Below, piece after piece: positions 1-11,916 of a stretch of DNA of 64,000 nt (positions within the stretch are counted from its first letter, which is position 1; every line of letters starts with the position of its first letter). The stretch covers positions 130,757,033-130,821,032 of the forward strand of contig JBAIZL010000002.1 in the NCBI GenBank assembly GCA_036971475.1. Reading direction: 5' to 3'. The DNA comes from Prosapia bicincta (taxonomy: Eukaryota > Arthropoda > Insecta > Hemiptera > Cercopidae). The position numbers were made by a program, and so were the translations under genes. A model generated the notes under the pieces. It did not search any database and was not told where the DNA came from. It saw nothing but the letters and a program-made list of their open reading frames with translations.

Positions 1-1106
1 GAACAGTACAAATCTCTATCAACACAACTACCAACGTAATACTAATGACAATTGCAGTAGTTGAGAATTTTGAATAGGGAACTAATTCATTGTTTGAAAT
101 AAGTTTTCTTTCAATTAATATGAAATGTTTTGTATAGCTGTTCGCTCATAAGCTGGTGTACAAAATCGATAGAAAACAAAAAGCTAGCCCTATTAAAAAA
201 TGTTTGAAGTGTGTGTTACATAAAAGGCCGTCACTAAAAAATTGCAGGTGTTGCTGTCGTTTAGAAAAATGATATGGGTAATTTTGCTCTAAACTTATGT
301 AAATGATCTGGTTAATATGATGTCAAATAAAATAATATTTATAGCGGCCTTTCGGCCTTATCAAATCTACATTATTGTAATATAAGTATTACATAATATA
401 CAAGATCTACATACTACAGATTCATATTATATCTGTGGAACTGTCTTTTGCTTCCACCCTTACCCCGCCTATGCTCGCCCTTCGAGGTCACGTGCCAGCT
501 GTACTATGAAGTTCACTTCTATAATTTTTTTCTGTGAAAGGTAAATCAAATTATTAACCGAATCATTAATTTACCTCTTATCAAAAGAAATTATATAAGT
601 AAACCTTATTATATTTACAAAATCGCTAAGTTCAAGAGATACAATTAAACATCCGTCAAAGAAATACATAACAAAATGACCAAATCAAAATTAGAAGTCC
701 AGAAGCACCTTAATAAGTAAGAAAATGAATATTAAAATGGCATCCAATTCACCAATAACAAATTTGGTAAAAAAAAACTGCAGACAAATTGTAATTCAAA
801 TATATAACTGTTACAACAACTGGAAATAACTTGAAGAAATTATTATAAAACAGAAGGATATTTAACTAAAAGAAATATAAATATTAGGTTTAAAGAACAC
901 TTTTCCAATATAAAATCTAACAGACAGAAAAATTAGCATAGCAAAACATTATTTTAAATAAAAAGCATTTTTTCGAAGTCAATGACTTGTTAATAAATTT
1001 AATGATTTACATACATGGGAAGCAATATATATTAACTCATCATGCTGCATATGGGAATAGAAGTATACAGCCAGTACAAAATTAGTTTTTAAGTATTTTT
1101 TTCATT
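1..1106. other. AT-rich stretch without a recognised gene
   Basis: I see no coding potential and no repeat that I can name. The stretch is AT-rich with frequent stops in all frames. A short palindromic GC patch (GGCCTTTCGGCC) lies near 345-357. Confidence 0.5.
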
Positions 1107-2926
1107 TTAACCCTACAACTGGCAGTCAAAAATCCTGTAGTGGCGCGGTGTTTTTACCCCACCGTAGAGGCTTTTTTTTAAAATACGTCAAAAAAAAAGT
1201 TAAATAATTATAGTGATGTATAATATATCAAATTAATCACAAAAATGCACAGAATAAAACTATCATAAGGAAATATGTGACTCAACATTTTATTTCCATG
1301 GTTACAGCTCTAGAAAAAAAAATTCATATTTTGAAAGCACAAATTTTGGTTTTTGACAGTCTATCACTAAGAATTACAAAAGAATACGGAAAACTTAACA
1401 TATACAAAATAAAGCTAACTTTATGTAGAAAAAAAAGGTTCCAGTCATGTGTACACTTATTTCTAACGGGTAAAAAGTTATATTCACAAACATATATCCA
1501 AAACAACACCGAAAAAACGGTCAGTTTAGTCGGATTCCTCGGATTCAGAGACTTTCCTTTTTTTTACAGACTTAGTAGGCCTGTAAAAGTGCTTCAGTGT
1601 TTTGTAACAAATTGGGTGTATGCCTACATTGCATCCAGGGCACCAGTATACACTTTTGACCCTCTTTACATCTTTTTTATCTACAAAAATTGCACAAACA
1701 CGGTATTTGCGTACGGGTAAGTGCTCCAAGAAATGTTCCTAGTATTTATTGGTAGGCCTACTTACAGACAAATGCTAGATGGACTTATCACTATTGTCTA
1801 CCCCTCCCATATTGTGATCATATCTGTCAATCATGATGGGTTTCACTGCCTGAAGACCAATGCTTGCTTCTTATCATCTTATCCTCAGCATGACAATAAG
1901 GTACTAATCAAGTAAACTGGTTTACGGCTTTTCTTCCGTTTATATTTGACCAATAAAGCTTTGCCTCTGTTAGGCCTATACCGGTAATAAACACTTTTTT
2001 CAATTCCTAAATTCACATTCTTTACATTTACAGGCAGATCTTTAGTATTTTTATTGACAGTTCCTGTCAAAAAAGTATTTCTTGAAGCTAGTTCTTGGGC
2101 AAGAGGCAGTTTTGTATACCAGTTATCAGTAAAAACATGGTATTCCTTATCAAGGAGTTGACAAATTTGCAACCCATTGACAACAACTTTTTGTGTAAAA
2201 GGAACATCTCCATTAGCCAAAAAATCTTTCCCACTGTATAGTGAAACATTTAGTATATAACTGAGTCACTATCACATGTCTCAAATTTTTTTATACCGAA
2301 TCTGCAGTGTTTTTTCTTAGGTAGGTACTGTATAAATTTGCAGCGGTTCTTCATGCCTATCAAACTTTTATCTATCGAAATGTTTTGTTTGGGTATGAAA
2401 TAATTTTTCATTGCAGCATTCATATGATCAAGAAGAGGCCTAACCTTTTGCCAGGGATCGTAGCCCGGTTGACCCCGACGTCTTCCGGTATTTTTTCTAC
2501 ATCTGAAATGTCACTCCAACTATCAGCATCATCACTATCACATTCTAATAGTTCCCTAATGTCACTTGAAGTAAGTTGTCCATGATTATATTACAATAAA
2601 ACAGATCAACAACCTTAGTGCACAACAAGCAACAAAGACGGGAGCATATACGTCAAAAACGTAAACATTACGTCAGCTCACAGCTGTCTGTTTGTCGGGA
2701 GATATTTAGCAAGGCCATAGACGTAAAGATATTCTGGGTGAACATAAAATGAAAGTCCACATCCTTCTGAATCTAACTGTGTAATGTACTACGCAAACTG
2801 ATTATTAGATGCCGAGAAAAACATCGATTATAAAGCAACCGTTCGGTCGCCGTGTAAGACGGCGATGCCACTTCACGTAAAGCGTCTGTCGCCGTCTAAT
2901 GCGGCGATTGCCAGTTGTAGGGTTAA
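1107..2926 (-). mobile_element. piggyBac element with intact ends, internally deleted
   Basis: The element spans 1111-2922 and is flanked on both sides by TTAA (1107-1110 and 2923-2926), the target duplication of the piggyBac superfamily. Its terminal inverted repeats are 14 bp, CCCTACAACTGGCA at the left and the exact reverse complement at the right. The 1.8-kb length is shorter than usual for autonomous piggyBac elements (about 2.3-2.5 kb), which fits loss of the N-terminal half of the transposase. Just inside the right end are GC-rich blocks that repeat CGCCGTnTAA. The degenerate transposase reads on the minus strand. Confidence 0.93.
1526..2585 (-). pseudogene. piggyBac transposase pseudogene
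   Basis: This is a broken minus-strand transposase of the piggyBac DDE type. An acidic Ser/Asp-rich stretch near 2500-2580 matches the usual N-terminal region. After a frame change, 2220-2460 reads through GYDPW, SIDKSLIG and QYLPKKK, which match the block around the first catalytic Asp. The frame at 1885-2220 carries VFTDNWYTKLPLAQEL with the second Asp. Around 1790-1850, PIMIDRYDHNMGGVDNSD carries the third Asp and then meets a stop. The last part (1526-1729) is a Cys/His-rich C-terminus (CPGC..GIHPICY), as in other piggyBac proteins. Much of the region between the acidic N-terminus and the first Asp is missing. All three Asp blocks are recognisable, but frameshifts and stops rule out a working protein. 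Confidence 0.88.
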
Positions 2927-3437
2927 TAAAGCTCTACTCAACTTTAAATTCTTAGTTGTAAGTAAGGGCGAAAAAGCAAATGTTTTTCATTGCTTAATAT
3001 ATTTTTACAGATACAAAATTTGAAAATGTTTTTTTGGTGTGATAAATCTGAAAGCATGGGTGTGACATGTGGTTAGATACACAGATTTTACAATCAGAAG
3101 AACAGTGTGCTGTACAATTTGATTGGAAAACAGTCATAGCACACTTGGGCAATAGAGAGTATAATAAATTCAGAGAATTTATGCCACACATATCTTTATA
3201 AAGTCTGCCCTTTGATAAATTGCTGACCAATAGAAAGTGGCTGAATATGATATATGCATTTTTGTGTTAAACTGCACCATGCTGACATTACCCAGCAGTC
3301 TGATTTTTTTAAACTTTAGTAGACCACATTTGTCAAAAACTGTGAATATGAGAAATCAGATTTATAGCATTTGCCAAAAATCGAACTTATCCAATATATT
3401 GCTGAGGGTCAATAAAAAATAATAATGTATATGTAAT
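2927..3437. other. Spacer with nothing recognised
   Basis: AT-rich sequence between two DNA transposons. The short open frames here show no motif. Confidence 0.5.
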
Positions 3438-3439
3438 TA

Positions 3440-4280
3440 CAGTAAACTCCCGATTATCCGTGGAATAGGGTGGCCCGGCAACGCCGGATAATCTGCTATG
3501 AACAAAAAATACGCAAAACGATCGATAATCGATTATTATACCATAAGTTACACAAATAATGACCCCGATTAATGCAATTCACAAACAATATTCAGAGGAC
3601 AAAATAAATACAGAAAATAATTTAAAATGTCGATTTATTTGACGGATTATAACATGCACATTTATATGTCTAACTATTTACAATACGTACATAAGTATAT
3701 GTCAAAAGTAAGTATGTATCTACATATGTAATTTCCTTTACACATAATACTTTCACTTTTTAACAAAAAAATCTGTCACTTTCGTCTGTTTTTTTGTGAG
3801 CATTGATTTAGCTTTAATGTGCGATCTAAGTTTCTTGAGAACCATTTTGTCAACTTTGTGCCACGTGTGTCACAAAGCCATAAAGATCGATAATGTATAT
3901 GACAGACATGGATAATGCATATGTCACGTCCTAGACTATTTATAGCCGGGATTAGCTGACATTTGTTTACAATCTTATGATACACATTAGGTTTTCGGGC
4001 GTCCAAGCATTTATTGGAGTCATTGTCTCTTATATACAGTAGTCTGCTCGCCCCTTTTATTTCGCTGGCCCGCGTCGGGATTCTTCCCTTTCAATGTAAA
4101 AATTAGTACGTACATATTTACATAGCTATTCCCTTCATCTTAACTTCTATTTTTATTTACATCGTAATTCACCGTTTGGAAATTTAAACACATGAATCTG
4201 ATTGGAACAAAAATTGGATATTTGTAAAACAATGGCAGACCCCGGATAATCCGCAAACCGGTTAATCCGCCCACGGATTA
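3440..4280 (-). mobile_element. pogo/Tigger-like MITE, copy 1, right end damaged
   Basis: The left end starts with CAGTAAACTCCCGATTATCC, preceded by TA, which is typical of pogo/Tigger elements. The right end stops after CCCACGGATTA, so its outer 20 or so bases are lost. It aligns throughout with the complete copy at 49,728-50,566. Near 3764-3830 the minus strand encodes a basic tail ending KKQTKVTDFFVKK and a stop, which resembles the C-terminus of pogo/Tigger transposases. Nothing of the DDE core remains. Both copies share the same internal structure, so this is a non-autonomous family that moved after its internal deletion. Confidence 0.82.
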
Positions 4281-4539
4281 ATTAATTCGTAATTAATTAG
4301 TTCCAATCCACAAATTTATTTGTAATTGTTATTGGTTGGTAGTTGTATTGACCTACTGTTGTACAAATGTATCCTGCTGTAATTTTAGTTATAGATTTTT
4401 TTATTAACTACACTCACTGATGTTGAAGCTTTGACAATGAAACCCATTTGAAAATTAAATTATTGATTGAGAGTTAGTGTTTATTTTTTAATTATAAGAT
4501 TTCAATCATCTATAACCAAGGGATTCTAAATACATGCAT

Positions 4540-5350
4540 TGAAACCATTCGAGATTCTCTTTACATGCAATATAACTAGCAAAATATTAGCTATGCTTTG
4601 CATTGCTCCACAATCATCTCATATCTTAAATACCAGACAAAGATGTATTTTTATTAAATTCCTTCTATTAGTTCACACTCTTCTGATATATATCTTGCAC
4701 AAATTTTCAATCATTTATAAAATACGTTTGTATTAATCCAATCAAGTTCAAATATATTTTCTGTTTATCTATAGTGAACAGCAATTGATGTTAATACTGT
4801 TTTTTTTTTCAAATATTTAGTCAATAATTAAATTATAAAAATTTGGCGGGTGTAGGTCGGATTCAAACTCAGTATCTTCATGTTTAAAGTCTAGCGCTTT
4901 TTGACATTGAGCCAACTTTCCATAGCTAGAATTTAATTTCTCAAAGATCTATATGAAAAACCTCCATTGCACAACCTTAAATTGTTGCTCTGGTTACCAC
5001 ATATCATAAATAATGCTCTAGGATTAAAAATGAATTGAAAGAATAACACAAACTGGATTAACGTTATCAAACCTTGCTTTACAAACTGAAAATGCAAAAG
5101 AAAAGCAAAAAGAAACTACAACACAATACAAGCAACGAAAAAAAAAGAAATCATTTAAATAGTAACAAATAAAAATAATGGTCCAACACCATTGAAAAGA
5201 AAGTAGAAAATTGCAAAGAAATTCGCTTTCTATTTTGCCACTTAATATTGTTATTCTGACATATGTATATACATATTTATATTAATTGTAATTATAAAAT
5301 TTAAAATAAAATTTTTTGTTGTTGATTTAAGTAGGAATCGACTTTTAATA
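4540..5350 (-). repeat. Interspersed repeat family X, copy 1 (tRNA-like core)
   Basis: A member of the most abundant repeat family in this window. On the minus strand it runs from a 5' segment (AGTAGGAATCGA in plus orientation, near 5330), through a segment with GGCAAAATAGAAAGCGAATT, to a tRNA-like core. In the core, a B-box-like GTTTGAATCC lies at 4859-4868 and an A-box-like TTGGCTCAATGTC at 4903-4915. A 3' segment ends near 4540. Other copies lie at 10.4, 37.0, 40.9, 48.6, 51.1, 53.0, 56.0 and 60.6 kb. It could be a composite SINE or a non-autonomous element that captured a tRNA-derived promoter. Confidence 0.65.
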
Positions 5351-7117
5351 AAAATTATATTACTTGTTTTAATATTCACCTTTTAACATATTTTATATTC
5401 ATAATTATTATATTGTATGAATATGGTCCAGTTTTGTATTCACTAAAGTAGTAGTTATAAATTTGACCTGGTAGTTTCCCCAAGTAGTTTAATTTAAAGC
5501 TGTAACGTATTATATTTCTCTTGATAAATATTTTTATTGACAACATATGCATGGACTGTATATGTTTTAAATTTTGAGTAAAAATTATCGGAAGCAGTAG
5601 AAGTAAGAGGTTTTTGAAATTAACATTTTATGCCCAATATTTTTTAAAATTAAAAAACCAGTTTTAGCAGATATTTATAATTTTTACTTGACCTGTAATA
5701 AAAACATTGAACCCAATAAAAACGTGGTAATTGGTCATGTTCTGGGGTGGGGAGGATAAATTGAGTAATTGGCGGGTAGCAAACAAAACGGTTATTAAAA
5801 CTTATAAAGTAAGTATAAATTCTAACAAAATACAAATTTATGTGTGTAGTAAAGGAAGCTACAGTAAAAGACTTTTATTTTCAGTGCATACTTAAATGTA
5901 GGTACAAATTTCAGAAATAAATATTGCCTATGTATGTGTAAAGAGGGTTAATGTAATTTGTAAGAAATAATGTAGTTAGGAGAGTGTTGTTTAGTTATAG
6001 TTACCCAGGTGGCAACAGTAAATGAAATGTATCGAATGAAATGCTTTTAAAACAACAATTGCATTAGTTTTCCAACTAAATGACTTGGTTTGCACATTTT
6101 TTTCAATTGTATGACAATTATAATATTATATTTTAGTTTGTTGTATAAGAGTATGTAGTAGATTGTATTATTTTAATTGTTTTTTTTTATTTACATATTT
6201 CTAAATGCTACTACAAAACCCAAACTGTAGAAGTTATCTTATTCTCTAATTCTATATAAAAGCCTAAATTCTACAATGAAAAAGCTAAAATAGTATTAAT
6301 TTTTATCTGGAGTTTTTTAATGGGATATAAGTTTACTGCAGCGGGAGATAAGTCTGCTAAAACAAAGAGACTTGTTTTACTGACTACTGATTTGTTTTAA
6401 AATTATTTTTACATATAACTGATGGTTTTACTAATATTTAACTTTAATATTTTTAAAATTATATTCTGGGGAACAAAACATTCTTTAAATGCTTTAATGA
6501 AATGTTTTTTTGTTGTTTTTCTATAGATCTTATATCAAGATTAAAATTCGTTGTACTTACATAATTAGACTAATTATTAAAATCAAAATATGTATTAATT
6601 GACAATTTATATAAAAAAAACACTAATTTTATATTTTTATTTTATAGATTCTTACGTAACATTAACAATCTTTAGGTGATCTCATATAACCTAAACCAAA
6701 AATTAATTGACTCTTATTGTATTTTTGAGTATATATGTATAAGTATGTTTATTTGATTGTGTGATGAATATTAAATAACATTTTAAAGATAGTGTATTAC
6801 ACCTTTCCTTAGAATGAACACTTTGATGCTGATAAGTGCACCTATTTAATGATTATAGAGTTAAGCAATGTTTTTGTACAATGTTTTATTATTATTATGC
6901 ATGTAAAACTTTTTATTCAAATACAATATATTTAGGACTGTTGTATTTCAAGAGTGGAGGGATTCATATGTAGTTATTATTATGTGCAACTTCTAATGTG
7001 TAAATATGTTGTAATATAAGAATAGCTAATTATATATTTTATTTAACTATATTTTCTTGTGTTTTTTCTTACCTTTTAGTTAGAATTCATTTCTTTAGTA
7101 CAGGCTGTTCTTTATAT
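5351..7117. other. AT-rich stretch without a recognised gene
   Basis: No open frame of note, no RNA gene and no repeat that I can assign. Homopolymer T and A runs are common. Confidence 0.5.
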
Positions 7118-7133
7118 CAGTAGTTTCCAACTA

Positions 7134-7646
7134 CAGCAGCATATCGATAATTCCAGGTGAATGGGACCGAGACCCCCTCGGATTACACGGAATCCCTGTG
7201 CATTAGAAAAAATAGGACTTCTAATGAACCCTAATACTGTTAAACCCCTCATATCCAGATCAATGTGGTGACAGCGCATTCCGGATTTTCATTAGTGTCA
7301 TCATTGACTGATTTGTTTGCTTCAAGAGAGTTTATTTTCTGATATCATGCACAAGACTAGACATTTTTGCTTTCTAAGAGATATTTGTTGACAGTGGAAA
7401 CTTACAGGTTAAATAAAGAAAGATATTTATGGCCCATTGACTTTCTGTAACAACTGATGAAGTTGGGTAATACACCAATCTGTAGAACACTAGTGAACTG
7501 AATGATACAACAATATGGGGAAGAAGAAAAGTACGGTATTGATATCAATATTTCTTGGACGCCCAACTCATTTCCTTTCAAATAGATAAAAAGGTTAAAT
7601 TTAACAGAAACTCGGAAAATTGGGACTCGGATTTTTGAGACTACTG
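7134..7646 (-). mobile_element. pogo/Tigger-like MITE, second family
   Basis: The ends are CAGCAGCATATCGATAATTC at the left and the reverse complement of CAGTAGTCTCAAAAATCCGA at the right, each next to a TA dinucleotide (7132-7133 and 7647-7648). The segment inside the right end (TTTGAAAGGAAATGAGTTGG on the minus strand) matches the block tandemly amplified in the relative at 11,917-12,567. There is no coding capacity. Confidence 0.7.
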
Positions 7647-7869
7647 TACCTTTTATTCATGAATTCCAGTTGAATATAATTTCTTTTAGAAACACTGGTT
7701 ATGACAAGTGTTGGTATACAAGAACTGTTGTATCTAAAACAATACTAATTTCTCATTCATAATATTATATAACTAAAGAATAATAATATGGTACAACTCA
7801 CAAATATACAATTTTTTTTTTATTTCAAACGCGTATTTCAAAATAGATAGTATTTAACAATTAATACAT

Positions 7870-8111
7870 TTAAAATAATATTGAATTTTGAATTGGTCCT
7901 AATTCATTATTAACAATTTTATTTTTATTTCTATTTATAAATAAAGTTTCCCATGCATCTAATTTATTAAAATTTATCACATTTTTTAAAAGGACAACAT
8001 TTTTACTTTTAAATTCGTGTTTTTCGTCCAAACAATGTTTTGCCATAGCTGATTTTTCAGGCCTATTAAATTTAACATGGGAAAAATGTTCTTTTGCTCT
8101 AACTAGTATGT
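7870..8111 (-). pseudogene. Penelope-like element: C-terminal part of GIY-YIG endonuclease
   Basis: The minus strand reads an open stretch containing AKEHFSHVKFNRPEKSAMAK and then LDAWETLFI and NNELGPIQNSILF before a stop at 7870. This is the C-terminal half of the GIY-YIG nuclease module that follows the reverse transcriptase in Penelope-like retroelements. The conserved Glu-His pair, the PEKS.xA block and the NxExGPI tail are present. The GIY-YIG signature itself is missing because the relic is cut off near 8111, where a large inverted repeat begins. Confidence 0.75.
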
Positions 8112-8115
8112 TTTT

Positions 8116-8438
8116 TATAAAGTTTTAGCAAAAGTAAAAACAAAAGTGAAAATCAGATCTGGGCATTGTCAAATTTATAGCCACAGCTACTAATATAATT
8201 ACATTAAAATAACATATGTTAATTTACTATGTTTAATGTTTAAATACTATCTTTTTTAAATTATTTAAATAATTTTGTTATTATTATGTTTTACCAGTAA
8301 TATAGGCTCATCAAAATTAAATATTTATAATTAACATATGTTATTTTAATGTAATTATATTAGTAGCTGTGGCTATAAATTTGACAATGCCCAGATCTGA
8401 TTTTCACTTTTGTTTTTACTTTTGCTAAAACTTTATAG
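8116..8438. repeat. Inverted repeat inside the Penelope-like copy
   Basis: Two arms of about 105 bp (about 8118-8223 and 8331-8437) are near-perfect reverse complements around a spacer of about 105 bp. The arms contain CAGATCTGGGCATTGTC and its complement. This turns one piece of the Penelope-like element head-to-head against another. It fits the compound or inverted insertions known from this class. Confidence 0.8.
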
Positions 8439-8479
8439 GTTATGTTTAATATATATATATTTTTTAGTTAATTTCATTT

Positions 8480-8530
8480 GTGTATCTTCACTGAGGATGA
8501 CGACAAATTAGTCGTTGAAACGCGTTTGAA
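8480..8530 (+). ncRNA. Hammerhead ribozyme motif of Penelope type (HHR-1)
   Basis: Core CTGAGGA (8491-8497), a stem II with ACGAC/GTCGT around an AAATTA loop, then GAAA (8517-8520) followed by the short palindrome ACGCGT for stem III. This matches the hammerhead consensus CUGANGA...GAAA. The very short palindromic stem III is characteristic of the ribozymes reported in Penelope-like elements. The same sequence occurs twice more, at 35.17 and 35.36 kb. Confidence 0.72.
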
Positions 8531-9533
8531 ATTGTATATTTGTGAGTTGTACCATATTTTTATCCTTTAATTATAACTTTCACTCACAAGCCAGCTCGAA
8601 TATTATTTATAATATTAGATAAGTTTTAATTTCCTGTTTTAGGTTTCAACTTTCTAATGTGCTAATTATTTAAAGGACGTTAATATTTTGAGAAATAAAA
8701 AAAACATTTTTAGCAAATTTAGGGTTAAAATTAGGAATTGGGTACTTTACATATTTTTAAGGAGTTAAAGCCAAAGAAGTATTTTGCCATGAATTATCTA
8801 TTTTTTCTTCAAATAAAAACCAGAAGTATTTGGAATTTCTACTTATGGAAATCTATTAGATTGGTTGTTTATAACTACAAGAAATAGTTTCTCAGAAATT
8901 AGGTGCACTTTAGTTTAGAAAAGTATTTAATATTTTATCCAGTTCTTTACAATTCAACAAAGATGATATCTTGTAATTTTAACTCCATTGCACTATGTCA
9001 TCAAAATAATTATCTTTTGTTGGGGTTTAGGTAATTTAAGATATCTTGAGTCATAAGACTTTCTGAAATCTGGTGTAACTAAATGTACAAGATGAGCACT
9101 ACAAAAGTAGGAACATTTAAGGCAATATTACTGCTTTCACTAATCTTCTGTACCCCCCTTGAATGTTTAATCCTTTGGCTTGTAAACTAGGGATGTGCTT
9201 AATCAATTTAAGCAAACCATCAGTAGACAGTGGTTAAATTTATAGAGGAAGCAAGTTTTTCTGTATTAAATTAGCAACAAATTCATAAGCTGTCCCTTTG
9301 ACCTCTATTTTTACATTTATTAAATCTTTATAACAGTGGGCCAGGAAAGGGTTTCAGATGGGTCTAAAAATATCAGAAACTAAAATATTATCAATCAGAA
9401 ATATCCAATTGTATTCTTTTACATATATAAAGAAGAGAAAGTTACAAGTATTGTTTTTTACTCCACCATGAACCATGGAGATATTCCGATAAAGAGAGGT
9501 GGGTCACCAGCTGAAAAAGGTTGGGAACCACTG

Positions 9534-10409
9534 CTATAAAAGTATTTTTTCAGAAGTTCAAGATCTTAAGAACGCACAGGTGGTACAGCCACTGATACTT
9601 ATTTGTGATCTACTCCATAATTCTAGAGGCAATATTTTCTCAAAACTTAGCTCAATGGATACTTGTAATAAAGTATTATAGGTTCAGATATTTCTGCACA
9701 GTGGGGAAGACATACTAAATAACCTATTCAATGCATGTGGCCCAACAGATGAATCATCCCTGGCCTACACAGTTGTCATGTGACCAAATAGTTGAGTTCG
9801 GCCATTTTTGCCAAGATAAATATATTTTCTTGCTGGGGCTGCTAATACTGTCATAAAATTCACAATAGCATACTTTTTATTCTGTGAATAAAACAGTGAA
9901 CTTAGTTCCTGAGAAACGTCAAAATTGGATGAAGTGAACAGGACATAAACACAATACTTTTTCCCTCTATAATTAAGTCCTGAAATAGAATTAACATTTA
10001 TTTGTTAATTTTGAGTTGGAAACTAATTACTTTATCCCAGGCAATTATATATCATCAATAGAAAAATATTCAAAATGTCCCACTTGAGTTAAATTTTCCA
10101 AACAATGTTTTATGTTGGCTGCATCCTGTCACTTTTATTTTAAACCTGAGTCTCTTATTATGTTATAGATGGTTATTTTACTTACTTCTTATTACGAGCT
10201 TCCAAGGTTGGCCTCGATGGCTCGTAGATGGTTATTTTAAAAAAATACAAATCTTAAGCAGTTTGATTTATTTTAAAAGTTTAGAAACACTAGACTGGTC
10301 AAACATTAGGACCAAAGATAGTTATTAGAGAGCAGGTTTTGCTAATGGGCATTGACTCATTAAAAATATTCATGGAAATTCACACGTGGCTCAGTAAATA
10401 ATTTATATA
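9534..10409. other. Stretch without a recognised gene
   Basis: Nothing assignable. The open frame at 9499-9681 crosses the hAT end and has no motif. Confidence 0.5.
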
Positions 10410-10690
10410 TTTAAAAATGAAAAGCAAAGAATAAAATAAAGAAACAAAACTACAATACAATTCATGACAAAAAAAGCATATAAATAGTAACAAACAAAAA
10501 TAATAGAAGATAATAAAGAAGAGGAATCATACATAGAAAGGAAATTGGCTTTCTATTTTGCCACTTGATATTGTTATTCTGACATTTGTAAATACATATA
10601 TATTTTAGTTGTAATTATAAAGTGAAAAGAAACTAATTTTTTTTTTTTACTTTGTTGATTTAAGTAAACATTTTCTTTAAAAAAATTATA
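10410..10690 (-). repeat. Family X repeat, partial copy
   Basis: This matches the 5' half of family X on the minus strand. GGCTTTCTATTTTGCCACTT near 10,546 and GTTGATTTAAGTAAACAT near 10,656 align with 5228-5345 of copy 1. The tRNA-like core is absent. Confidence 0.65.
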
Positions 10691-11659
10691 TTACTTGTTT
10701 TTATACTACTGCCAGAAGAAAAAGTTTTATTTTTTCACATCTAATGAATATGTATATGTTTTTGTCTGAGCAATCTGTTCTGCTTGTCTCATTTTTTAAA
10801 ATATTTAGATGTAATCAAACTCCAATTATGAAATTGTGGCTATTAAAATGGACTTTTAGAAGACTCCTTATTGAGCTCAGAGATATCTTTACAAAAGTTC
10901 TCATACTGAAGTAAATCTTGTAATTAATAAAAATCAGAAACAGAAAATAAAACATTACAACACTTTTGAGAGATGTAAGAATAAGTCCAATCATTACAAG
11001 GAACACAATATTTGTGCAATACTGGTTATTAGGTTGAATAGCTTTGAGCTAAAGGTTTTCCACTCACTGATTAATTGGACACTACATATTCACATATCAA
11101 TAACAAATTTTAAAAGGTTTTGATAGTAAAACATTTTTGTAATACATGAAATAGTATTTAATTTATACATTCAATCTTAAATCTAATAAATGCAAGTAGT
11201 AATACAAAATGAAATAAGTTAAAAATATCTATAGTGGATAGTTACATTTCATTGACCTTATTTTACATTTTTTAAATTTTAAAAACATACAAATCATACA
11301 AAAATTTTATTTTAAAAAGAAACCACTTTAAATATAATGATTGTTTTATTACAGATATAATTTATTTTAATAGAAATTGAAAATAAATTTAGTACCAGTT
11401 CATGAACTGGGTGAGACCACTTCTTATTCTGAACATGATAGCTTATTCTACAAAGGGTTTAAAAAGGACTATATCCAGCACTTATGATGTAATTATTGTT
11501 GGTAGTTTCTTATAATTTATTCACTCTTTTAACCTAAATGCCTTTAGTCAGCCTAATTTCCTTCGAATCACAGTAGTTTCCTTTTTTGTTTGAACTTTAT
11601 AATTAACGCTTCCCCAAAACATATAGTTTATGTGAATTTATAAAAAAACTTCCTAAGAA
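10691..11659. other. AT-rich stretch without a recognised gene
   Basis: No supported coding region. The frame at 10,815-11,006 (minus) is low-complexity and hydrophobic, without family motifs. Confidence 0.5.
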
Positions 11660-11700
11660 AATGTTTTCATTCGCACTAAGCGAACTTCATCAGTGTCAAT
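11660..11700 (-). ncRNA. Hammerhead ribozyme motif (HHR-2)
   Basis: On the minus strand, CTGATGA (11,693 down to 11,687) is followed by a hairpin in which GTTCGC pairs with GCGAAT (ends G-U), then GAAA (11,668-11,665). The core residues are intact. There is no Penelope coding sequence next to it, so this is probably a remnant of an element's end. Confidence 0.6.
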
Positions 11701-11916
11701 TTGGCATCTAGGAGGAGATGAGCTGGTAGCAGTGGTTTTAAAGGCAGTTTTATATAATGAAGTTAAAAATTATATACAATATGTATTGGGTTCGTTTGTT
11801 TAATATATTTTGTAATTTGGTACGATTTTAAATTTTCTATTGCTTTAGGTGTTAACAATACATAGTCCTTTTATGTTAATGGGGAGAATTTGTATACTAT
11901 GGTTTAATTCTAAGTA

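Larger units (their letters stand above)
7118..9533. mobile_element. Probable hAT element with nested insertions
   Basis: The left end CAGTAGTTTCCAAC (7118) and right end GTTGGGAACCACTG (9520-9533) form an imperfect inverted repeat of the common hAT type CAGTGGTTCCCAACC. The right end also has the GGTGGGTCACCAGCTG block often seen next to such ends. The flanking 8-mers (CTTTATAT and CTATAAAA) agree at only five positions, so the target duplication is decayed or the pairing is wrong. A pogo-like MITE sits 16 bp inside the left end, and Penelope-like material fills 7.8-8.6 kb. I found no hAT transposase motif inside. Confidence 0.4.
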
